A stretch of DNA of 64,000 nt from Bifidobacterium anseris (GTDB taxonomy: Bacteria > Actinomycetota > Actinomycetes > Actinomycetales > Bifidobacteriaceae). How positions within the stretch are numbered: position 1 is the stretch's first letter; each line of letters begins with the position of its first letter. Below, piece by piece: positions 8,372-15,913 of the stretch. The stretch is taken from NCBI RefSeq assembly GCF_002860345.1, contig NZ_NMYC01000005.1:372001-436000 (forward strand), written 5' to 3'. The position numbers and the translations under genes were made by a program. Under the pieces are notes generated by a model that saw only the letters and a list, made by a program, of their open reading frames with translations, was not told the origin of the DNA and did not search any database.

Positions 8372-11008
8372 GTGTTTGGATTCGGCAGGAAGAAGGACAA
8401 GGCACAAGGCGACACCGAAGCCACGGCGCAGCCTACACAATCAGCGCAGCAGCCGGGCATCGGCGCCGCAGTACCGCCGCCCGCGCCGGCGAACGGCCAC
8501 ACGAACGGCCCTGTGCGGCTCATCGACCCGGTTCCCGGACAGCCGCAGGCGATGCGCATCGGCATCGTGCAGGAGCTTGAACAGCCCGAAGACGGCCAGG
8601 GATACATCGTCGAACTCACGCCGTCCGGACAGATGAACATCCTCGCATGGATCGGCCACGACGACGCCGTGCACCCGACCTCCACCGTGCTTGCCGAGGA
8701 CCCGGGCACGGCGGACGTCGAACTCAAACTGGACGCGTGGAACGAAGGCAACGACCGCATCGGCGGCATCTTCGTCTGGGACGTCGAACACGGTTTCAAG
8801 GCCGACGATCCCGACCTGCCGATCTGCATCGGCGAATACACGGTCGACCGGGACGGCGGCGTATACATCGCCGACTGCTCCCTCGACGTCGGCACCTACG
8901 GGTCCGCGTCGCATTCGCGCGCCGCGGCGATCGCCGCATGCTGGCATGTCGCATGCCGCCTGCCGAAGCTGCTCGGCGAACGGCTCACGACAAGCTCGGG
9001 CCGTTTCGTCGACCTGTTCGAACAGATCGAGAAGATGCCGCTGCCCGACGCGATCGACATGATCATTCACCGCGGCACGTCGAACACCGCGCGCGTCACG
9101 CCGATCGAACGCGCGCTCGCACGCCAGCTCGTCGAAATCGGCGCGCCGCAGATCCGCGCGATCGCCGCGAACACCGACCTCAGCATGCACCGCATCGACT
9201 CGACAGGGCAGTTCTGGATCAAATTCGACGCCGACGCCGTGCAAGGCCTGCAGCGCGACCTCGTCATCGCCGTCGAAGGTTCGTTCAACCGTCTCATCGA
9301 CGCGCGCAACGCCGCCGCCCACCGTGACAACGACGTCGCGTTGCTCTCGACGCTCGACGACCGCACGGCCGGCTTCGTGTTCCGCGCCGCCCTCGCCCAC
9401 TGGAACGAGCATGCGCGTTTCGTGCGCGGCGAAATCGACGCGCGCAACCCCTACATGGAGCTCTACGACGCGTGCGCCAAGCGCGGCGGCGCATGGGAGT
9501 CGCTGACGCGCTTCGGCAACGTCGCCGAACAGCTGCGGCTGCCGCTGCGCCTCGAATACGGCGTCGACGTCGACAACGCGTCCGGCACGATGGCGATTGC
9601 GTTCAATGCGCCGACGGCGATGGGCTTCCCGGCCTCACGCGTCGATGACGACGGCGTCTGGCAGGACATCCGAGACACGCGCGGCGCGCAGGCCTCCGTC
9701 TACGCGCTGCGACTCGTCGGCCTGCTCGCCTACGTCGGCTTCTCGTCGAGCACGGCGACGACGTCGGTGACGATTACGGCGCGCGCCGGCACGCTCACTG
9801 GCACGCCGGTGCTGTCGATGCGCTTCGAACGCATGGCCTTCTACGGTGGCGTGCTGCCGTACTACCTCGGCGGCGACATCGACGACGACGTGTTCGACTT
9901 CGACCCGAACGCGCTGCTGCGGCTGCTCGCGCCGGCCGAATGCGTCGTCGACTTTGGCGACGACCTTGGCCTTAAGGGCGTCACGCCGCTGCCACTGCCG
10001 CCGGCGATCGTCGCGCACCGCGTGCCGCTGTGGAAGGACATGCGCGAACTGCCCGCCGACCTCGCCGACCGTCTGCGTGCCGATCGCGCATGTGAACTCG
10101 ACGTGCTGCACGACGACGCGCCGATCTCGCTCGCCGACGTCGAGAAGATCATCAAGGACAACGAGGAGTCGCCGGTGTCCGCCGCGATCGAACTCGAATC
10201 GGTCGTCATGGAACTGACGAAGCCGCTACCGCAGGAGACGGCGACGTTCCGGCCGCTGTACTGCAACAACCAGGGCGAACGCGAACTCGTCGCGCTCGCC
10301 GACGACGACGATCCGCAGACGCACGTGGACGGCCAGCCGAGCGTCGACCCGTCGACGATCAGGTATTTCAAGGTGCCGGACGCACTGTTCCGCGCGCTGA
10401 TGGAACTCGCGCGCATCAGCGTCGCCAACGGGCAGTACGACAAGGCGCGCGAATTGTTTGCGCGCATCCACCACATCGGCAAACTGTCGATTCCATCGTA
10501 CGTGCACGAATCGGCGATGTATGTGGAGGTCGAGGAACCCGATTGGGCCAAGGACGCCGACGTACTGACGAAGGCGCTGCCGCGCGCCGTCGAAGCCTCC
10601 GACGTCGCCATGCTCTACTACCGACTCGCCTATGCGATGCGCAACCTCGGCAAGACCGAGCTGTCCGCCGCCTGCTACGCAATGACGTTGATGCAGCCGG
10701 TGCCATGGCTGCGCGGAACGGCGATCGAGGAGCTCACCGAGTTGCTCGACGGCGATCTCTCCCGCGCGCCGGAGCTTGACGACGCCAAGCAGCTGCTGCG
10801 TGCGAACGGCATTCCGGTCGTGCCGTCGCACGGCCTGATGCATCTGCTCGCGCGCAACACGATCGACCTCGTGGACGTCGGCTTCCCGAAAGCCGCCGGC
10901 GTCGGCGCGCATCTGCTCGCGGCCGCCGAACGTGACGACACACTCAACTGGCTTGGCGGCACGTTGCGCTACGGCACCTCGAGCGAGGACGAACTCGAGG
11001 AAGTGTGA
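8372..11008 (+). CDS. Uncharacterised 878-residue protein with TPR-like C-terminus (paralogue A)
   Basis: A GTG start is supported by GGAAAGGAG six nt upstream. The protein is large, acidic and apparently soluble, with no signal peptide or membrane helix. A basic start (MFGFGRKKDK) and a Pro/Ala/Gln linker of about 45 residues precede the core, which begins GYIVELTPSGQMNILAW. Further landmarks are GAWESLTRFGNVAEQL, LDVLHDDAPISLADVEKI, IELESVVME and, near residues 670-790, TPR-like helical pairs including MLYYRLAYAMRNLGKTELSAACYAM. The next gene is a full-length homologue in the same order, so this is a tandem duplication. I recognise no enzymatic motif; a scaffold or protein-interaction role is inference from the TPR-like part only. 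Confidence 0.8.
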   Translation: MFGFGRKKDKAQGDTEATAQPTQSAQQPGIGAAVPPPAPANGHTNGPVRLIDPVPGQPQAMRIGIVQELEQPEDGQGYIVELTPSGQMNILAWIGHDDAVHPTSTVLAEDPGTADVELKLDAWNEGNDRIGGIFVWDVEHGFKADDPDLPICIGEYTVDRDGGVYIADCSLDVGTYGSASHSRAAAIAACWHVACRLPKLLGERLTTSSGRFVDLFEQIEKMPLPDAIDMIIHRGTSNTARVTPIERALARQLVEIGAPQIRAIAANTDLSMHRIDSTGQFWIKFDADAVQGLQRDLVIAVEGSFNRLIDARNAAAHRDNDVALLSTLDDRTAGFVFRAALAHWNEHARFVRGEIDARNPYMELYDACAKRGGAWESLTRFGNVAEQLRLPLRLEYGVDVDNASGTMAIAFNAPTAMGFPASRVDDDGVWQDIRDTRGAQASVYALRLVGLLAYVGFSSSTATTSVTITARAGTLTGTPVLSMRFERMAFYGGVLPYYLGGDIDDDVFDFDPNALLRLLAPAECVVDFGDDLGLKGVTPLPLPPAIVAHRVPLWKDMRELPADLADRLRADRACELDVLHDDAPISLADVEKIIKDNEESPVSAAIELESVVMELTKPLPQETATFRPLYCNNQGERELVALADDDDPQTHVDGQPSVDPSTIRYFKVPDALFRALMELARISVANGQYDKARELFARIHHIGKLSIPSYVHESAMYVEVEEPDWAKDADVLTKALPRAVEASDVAMLYYRLAYAMRNLGKTELSAACYAMTLMQPVPWLRGTAIEELTELLDGDLSRAPELDDAKQLLRANGIPVVPSHGLMHLLARNTIDLVDVGFPKAAGVGAHLLAAAERDDTLNWLGGTLRYGTSSEDELEEV

Positions 11009-11075
11009 CGTCGGCGACGCAATCGACGCAGATGACCAGCAACGATCAGAACAGCAACGATCAAAGGACGCAAAG

Positions 11076-13703
11076 ATGACGCAGATGAACGGCACGAACG
11101 GTTTCACCGTGCCACCCCTTCCGACGCCGCCGGCGCCGGGCTCCGGCAAGCCGCAGGTTCCACAGATGCCGTCGGCGCCGCAGGTTTCGGCGACTGTGGC
11201 GATTCCTGTGCAGGCGGCACCTACGATCGCCAATCCCGGACGCGGGCAGCGCCTGCAGCCGCTGCCGGGACAGCCGGCCGGCCATATCTACGAGGTGACA
11301 GACGCGCTACCGCAGCCGAAGCGCGGCCTCGGCTACATCGTCGAACTGGTTGACGGCGGCGTGCGGATCCTCGCATGGATGCGCGACGATCTGAAGGTCT
11401 ACCACATCGACCATCCGATCACCGAGGACATCGAAGACGCGGGCGATCCGCTGCGCGACCACCATCCCGACGTGCTCCTCGCCGAATGGGACGAAGACAG
11501 CACCGACCACACCGGCCCGATGCGCGTGCGCAGCATCTTCGAACCCGAACACGGCGTCAGCTTCGGCGAATACCAGCGTTTCGACGACGAACTGACGATC
11601 CTCGCCGCCGCGCTCGACTTCGGCCCGTACGCGCACGGCAGATTCGTGGTACGGACGATGCTCGCGGCAAGCTGGCTGCTCGCCTACCATTTCCCGACGC
11701 TCGAAGGACGTCGTCCCGGCGCCGGCCTTGGCCGCATCTTCGACGAGTTCAGGAGGGTGACGCGCGAACCGGTCGCCGACGCGATCGACTCGATCGTCTG
11801 GAGAGGCGCTGTGAACGCGGCCACGGCGGCACCGGTCGACCGTTTCGCCGCACGCGAGCTCATCGAAGCGGGCGCCGCCGCGCTGCGTCCGGTCAGCGCA
11901 CGCCAGCCAGTGCGTTTCATCATCGTCGACGGAACGAACCTGTTCTGGGCCGTGTTCAACGGCGACATGCCGACCGATGACAGGCACGTCGTGCTCGCCA
12001 TCGAATCCGCGCTCAACCGCGTCGCCGCTGTGCGCCACTCGGCGGATGGCAAGGACAACGAGAACGGCTTCGTCACGACGCTCGACGAAGCCGCCTGCTA
12101 TGCCGCGGTGCGCCTGCGCGACCACATCTGGTCACAGCACATCGAGCATGTGCTCGACTACGCGAACGTCAACAACCGCTTCGCGCGCATCAACGACGCG
12201 GCGGCCGCGCCTGGCGGCATGTGGGACACGCTGACGCGCTTCATCACGATCGGCGAATCGCTGATTCTGCCGCATCGTTTCGAATACCGCGCCGACGTCA
12301 ACACGGCCACCGGCGAGATGGCGGTCATCTTCTCCGCCCCCGACGAAACGCAATTCCAGTCGAGCGACTTCCGCGATGGCCACGTCGTCGACGTGCGTGC
12401 GATGCGCGCCGCGCACGCCGCGACCTACGCGCTCGAACTCGCCGGTCTGCTCGCGCAGATCGCGTTCACCGCCGGCCCGTACGTCACGCGCGTCACCGTC
12501 ACCGGCTACCGCGGATCGCTGTACAAAACCGAGGATCCGGTGCTTTCGCTCGCCTTCGACCGCGCATCGTTCACGACGAACGTGCTGCCGCGCTACCGCG
12601 ACGGCTTCTTCGACGACGCGGCGCTCGACGACGATCCGGCGCGCATCCTGCCGATGCTGCAGCCGGCGGCGTTCTCGCTCGCCTTCAACGCGCGCCGCGG
12701 ACTCGACGTCATCACGCCGCTGCCGGTGCCGCAGTCGTTGCTGGCGAACCGCACGCCGCTGTGGGCGGATACGCGGCCGTTGCCGCCGCAGCTGTCGTCG
12801 CTGCTGCGCGCCGACCGTGCGCAGGACCTCGACATCCTGCACGACGACGCCACGATCAAGGGATCGGAAGTGATGGATCTGCGTCGCGACAACGAAGAGG
12901 ATACGCCGATCGGGACGTCGATTGAACTCGAATCGGTCATCATGCAGATCGAAATGAGCGAACAAGCGCCGGTGAACCAACGGCCGCTGTACTGCGAAAA
13001 CCCGACGCAGCGACTGCTCGTCTCCCTTGTCGACGACGGTCCGGACACGCGCTACTGGAAGGCGCCGGACGCGCTGTACAACGCGCGCGTCGGACTGACG
13101 CACATCTACCGCGACGACGGCGACTATCAGGCCGCCGTCGCACAAGCGAAGGCGATGGAACACATCGCGCCGACCTGCGCGTCCGCCTACTTCGAGGAAG
13201 CAGTCGTGCACGCCGACGCCGACGACTACGAGGCCGCGGCGCGCGTGCTCAAGTTCGCGCTGACAATCGCCGTCGCCCGCGACGACGTCGACTTCGTCTA
13301 CTACCGCCTCGCCTACGCGCTGTGGAACACCGGCGACCGCGAATCGGCGGCCGCCTGCTACGCGATGCGCACGCTCGACAGCGCCTCCTATGCGCCGTCC
13401 GCGCGCCGTGAGGTCGTGCAGCTGCTCGCACAGCTCGGCTGGGACAAGCTGCCCGACCATGATCAGGCCGTCGCACGACTGCGCGAAGTCGGCATTCCGG
13501 TCGCCCCGCAGGCGCGCGCACTCGACGTGCTCGCCGAAGCGGCGATGGGACTCGTTGACGCCGGCTTCCCATGCGCCGCCGACGCGGCCACCGACATCAT
13601 CGCGAACTCGACCGACGGCGACGTGCTGCGACTGCTGCGGCAGTGCCTGCGTTACGGCGTGCTCAACGCCGACGACGTGCTCGCGGCGGAACGCGGGGAG
13701 TAG
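11076..13703 (+). CDS. Uncharacterised 875-residue protein with TPR-like C-terminus (paralogue B)
   Basis: The ATG at 11076 is preceded by AAAGGA at 7 nt. The protein is homologous along its whole length to the preceding gene: GYIVELVDGGVRILAW, GMWDTLTRFITIGESL, LDILHDDATIKGSEV, IELESVIMQ and FVYYRLAYALWNTGDRESAAACYAM align with the same blocks in the same order. Here the TPR-like region is clearer (YNARVGLTHIYRDDGDYQAAVAQAK, then AYFEEAVVHADADDYEAAARVLKFAL). The N-terminal linker is Pro-rich and differs from paralogue A. There is no signal peptide or membrane segment. The two genes are 67 nt apart and end at one strong terminator, so an operon is likely. Function is unknown. Confidence 0.8.
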   Translation: MTQMNGTNGFTVPPLPTPPAPGSGKPQVPQMPSAPQVSATVAIPVQAAPTIANPGRGQRLQPLPGQPAGHIYEVTDALPQPKRGLGYIVELVDGGVRILAWMRDDLKVYHIDHPITEDIEDAGDPLRDHHPDVLLAEWDEDSTDHTGPMRVRSIFEPEHGVSFGEYQRFDDELTILAAALDFGPYAHGRFVVRTMLAASWLLAYHFPTLEGRRPGAGLGRIFDEFRRVTREPVADAIDSIVWRGAVNAATAAPVDRFAARELIEAGAAALRPVSARQPVRFIIVDGTNLFWAVFNGDMPTDDRHVVLAIESALNRVAAVRHSADGKDNENGFVTTLDEAACYAAVRLRDHIWSQHIEHVLDYANVNNRFARINDAAAAPGGMWDTLTRFITIGESLILPHRFEYRADVNTATGEMAVIFSAPDETQFQSSDFRDGHVVDVRAMRAAHAATYALELAGLLAQIAFTAGPYVTRVTVTGYRGSLYKTEDPVLSLAFDRASFTTNVLPRYRDGFFDDAALDDDPARILPMLQPAAFSLAFNARRGLDVITPLPVPQSLLANRTPLWADTRPLPPQLSSLLRADRAQDLDILHDDATIKGSEVMDLRRDNEEDTPIGTSIELESVIMQIEMSEQAPVNQRPLYCENPTQRLLVSLVDDGPDTRYWKAPDALYNARVGLTHIYRDDGDYQAAVAQAKAMEHIAPTCASAYFEEAVVHADADDYEAAARVLKFALTIAVARDDVDFVYYRLAYALWNTGDRESAAACYAMRTLDSASYAPSARREVVQLLAQLGWDKLPDHDQAVARLREVGIPVAPQARALDVLAEAAMGLVDAGFPCAADAATDIIANSTDGDVLRLLRQCLRYGVLNADDVLAAERGE

Positions 13704-13746
13704 CGCGGCAGCGCGCGGCTGCGCGGGTGGCGGCTGCACGCGCTCG

Positions 13747-13787
13747 CGAGAACGGGCCGGGACCTTGCGGTCTCCGGCCCGTTCTCG
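13747..13787 (+). terminator. Terminator of the tandem-paralogue operon
   Basis: A 14-bp stem (13747-13760 with 13774-13787) is topped by an extra GACC/GGTC helix and a TTGC loop, 44 nt after the stop of paralogue B. It also separates this operon from the convergent PfkB-like gene. Confidence 0.8.
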
Positions 13788-13838
13788 TTGCATGGGTGGA
13801 TTTCAGGGGAAAATCTCAATCATCAAGGGAAATCGAAA

Positions 13839-14879
13839 TCAGTCGGTGAGACGGTCCTTGATGAACGTGGTCGCCTCGTCATAGGGCGGGCAGACGGGCA
13901 CGCCGCCGACGTTGTGCGCGATCGCCAGCGCGGACGCCGCGTTCGCGATCTGCACGCTCGCCTCAAGATCCCAGCCCTCGGCGAGCAGTGCGCACAGCGC
14001 GCCCGTATGCACCGGGCCGGCCGAGCGGATGTGCGTCGCCTTCGTCGGGAAGCCGTCGATATGCATGACGCCCTCGCCATGCTGACGGATCCACGCGCCG
14101 CGCGAGCCGGCACGCAGCACAATCGGCGCATGCAGCACGTCGCTCAGCGCCGTGCACAGCGCATGCATCGACTCGTCGAAACCTCCGGAAACGCGCAAGG
14201 TCGGCGTTTCGTCGATGCTGATCGACAGTCGTTCGGCGAGCGAATACGCCTGCTGACGATTCATCGACCAGATTGGGCGCGCAAGGATCAACGTTTCGAG
14301 CAGCTGCGCGTTGACGAGACGCAGCGCGCTCGTCGAATTGAGCACGATGCGGAAATCACGCGTCTGCGGTTGGCATTCGGGACGCGACAGGAACTTGTGG
14401 ACGGCGACGGCGCCGTCGTTCATCAGCGCGTTGCTGCCGATGTGCACGACGTCGCCCTTCTTCGGGTGCGCGTTCGCGTAGGCGTCGGCGTCGCCATGCG
14501 ATTCGGCGCCGTGATGCGCGACGTAGGACTTCACTTCGCCGTCGGAGAGGATGATGCGCATGCCGTTGTCCTGATTGGGCAACGTGCGGCCGGTGTGGAC
14601 GATGTGCGCGCGACGCAGCGCGGACGCGATGCAATCGGCCCACGGGCCGGTGCCCATCATGCTCGCCAACTCGGTGCGCGCACCCATGCGACCAGCCGCG
14701 TCGAGCACCTGGAAGCTGCCGCCGATCGAACGGGTCACCGTGCTCGCTTCGATGAAACGGCCGGCCTGCGGCATTTCCGGCACATGCATCAGCGTGTCCA
14801 CCCAGGTCTGGCCGAGGGAGATCACGGTGGGTTCATGGTCGCGCTGCGCGCGGATTTTGTTGACGATGTCACTGAGCAT
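13839..14879 (-). CDS. PfkB-family carbohydrate kinase-like protein, probably catalytically impaired
   Basis: The 346-residue protein has the ribokinase/PfkB fold layout: VISLGQTWVD at the start, MGTGPWADCIASALRRAHI, the IVLNSTSAL and IWSMNRQQAYSL strands, and a C-terminal helix pair. The family signatures are eroded. The N-terminal GGxxxN motif reads GGSFQVL, and the C-terminal anion-hole motif DTxGAGD reads SAGPVHT, so the catalytic Asp is replaced by Thr. The ATG at 14879 has AAAGGA six nt upstream. It could be a pseudokinase or a regulator that binds sugar or nucleotide; activity is doubtful. Confidence 0.78.
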   Translation of the reverse strand: MLSDIVNKIRAQRDHEPTVISLGQTWVDTLMHVPEMPQAGRFIEASTVTRSIGGSFQVLDAAGRMGARTELASMMGTGPWADCIASALRRAHIVHTGRTLPNQDNGMRIILSDGEVKSYVAHHGAESHGDADAYANAHPKKGDVVHIGSNALMNDGAVAVHKFLSRPECQPQTRDFRIVLNSTSALRLVNAQLLETLILARPIWSMNRQQAYSLAERLSISIDETPTLRVSGGFDESMHALCTALSDVLHAPIVLRAGSRGAWIRQHGEGVMHIDGFPTKATHIRSAGPVHTGALCALLAEGWDLEASVQIANAASALAIAHNVGGVPVCPPYDEATTFIKDRLTD

Positions 14880-15322
14880 GGTTAGTTCCTTTCCCATGAG
14901 AACCCGTCGCGCGCCCGTCGGCGGATGCGCGCAGGCTCCACTTACCTTGGTTGCTTGGTCTTTGGTTTGCCTTGTCTGTGGTTCGCTTGTCCTTCGCCTG
15001 TTATGGCTGTTTCCAGTTCCCTCTCGTTTGCACGTCCGCCAGTACCTTGCGGCCCCCAGACGGGACGCTCTGCTTACGATTGTAGACGCTTGCGCGCGGC
15101 GGCGGGACACGGGCGCGCGCGGATGGACACGGATCGGCGAAATAGGGGAATGGGGGCGTGGGGGAGTGCGGGGAAGCACGATTGTGAAGAAGTGCGTAAA
15201 AGGGTGGCGTTGTCCGGCGTCTGGTTGTATCATTGGGAAGTTGTGTGTGACGGCGTACGTCTTTGTATGCGCGCAGCCGCACGCAGACTTGCAAGTCAAC
15301 AGTAATTTATAGGGAGTCCATT
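14880..15322. other. Divergent promoter region between PfkB-like gene and rpmB
   Basis: These 443 bases hold no convincing gene. They must carry the promoters of two divergent genes. Candidate -10 sequences are TATCAT near 15227-15232 for rpmB and TACAAT (reverse of 15079-15084) for the kinase-like gene, both without a good -35. A 12-bp palindrome GACTTGCAAGTC lies at 15286-15297 in the rpmB leader. Confidence 0.5.
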
Positions 15323-15520
15323 ATGGCAGCTCGTTGTGCAGTGTGTGGCAAGGGCCCGCGTACGGGTTATTCCGTGTCGCACTCGCATATTCGTAACAAG
15401 CGCCGCTTCCTGCCGAACCTCCAGCCGGTTCGCACCACCGTGGACGGTCAGAACGTCCGCCTGCGCGTGTGCGCGAAATGCCTCAAGGCAGGCAAGGTTC
15501 AGCGTGTGAGCGCCAACTGA
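15323..15520 (+). CDS. rpmB: 50S ribosomal protein L28
   Basis: This 65-residue L28 has the classic start [12 protein letters not shown] and retains the two CxxC pairs (CAVC at 5-8, CAKC near 51-54), so it is the zinc-binding form. [16 protein letters not shown] is diagnostic. The ATG at 15323 has AGGGAG upstream. It is a single-gene unit, closed by a strong terminator and followed by the repeat block and recG. Confidence 0.97.
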   Translation: MAARCAVCGKGPRTGYSVSHSHIRNKRRFLPNLQPVRTTVDGQNVRLRVCAKCLKAGKVQRVSAN

Positions 15521-15550
15521 TATGCATTGAACCATGCGAAACGCATGATC

Positions 15551-15588
15551 AAGCCCCGTCGAATGAGTTCCTCATCCGCCGGGGCTTT
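15551..15588 (+). terminator. Rho-independent terminator of rpmB
   Basis: AAGCCCCG (15551-15558) pairs with CGGGGCTT (15580-15587), followed by TTCCTT. An inner ATGAG/CTCAT helix forms the top. It lies 31 nt after the rpmB stop. Confidence 0.85.
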
Positions 15589-15633
15589 CCTTATGCCCGG
15601 ACGGCCATCTGGCCGGCTCGTTCCATCGCCCCC

Positions 15634-15870
15634 GTCGACGGTTCGGACCGGAACCGGGCCGTTTTGCGGGTGGGTTGGTCGACTGAGCCGATGGAACGGG
15701 ACGGAGCGGGCTGGGTTGCCGGCGGGGTCGACGGTTCGGACCGGAACCAGACCTCCTCGCGGGTCGGGTTGTCGACTGGGGCGACAGTTCGGGACGGAAG
15801 GGGGGCGGTTTGTGGGGCGAGTTGTCGAGCAGGGCGACGGAGCGGGACGGAGCGGGGCACACCGCGGGTG
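15634..15870 (+). repeat. Degenerate tandem repeat block upstream of recG
   Basis: The 22-bp sequence from 15634 to 15655 (GTCGACGGTTCGGACC, then GGAACC) recurs exactly at 15727-15748, a period of 93 bp. A degraded third copy starts near 15779. Each copy is followed about 30 nt later by a GGGT...GTTG...TCGACTG block. A second element, GGGACGGAGCGGG, occurs at 15698-15710 and 15844-15856. Together with flanks this fills the 15521-15913 gap. The frame is open here but I see no protein signature. Confidence 0.75.
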
Positions 15871-15913
15871 GGGCGCAGCTGTACTGTCCGCGCGCGTGAG
15901 AGAATGGGGGGTT

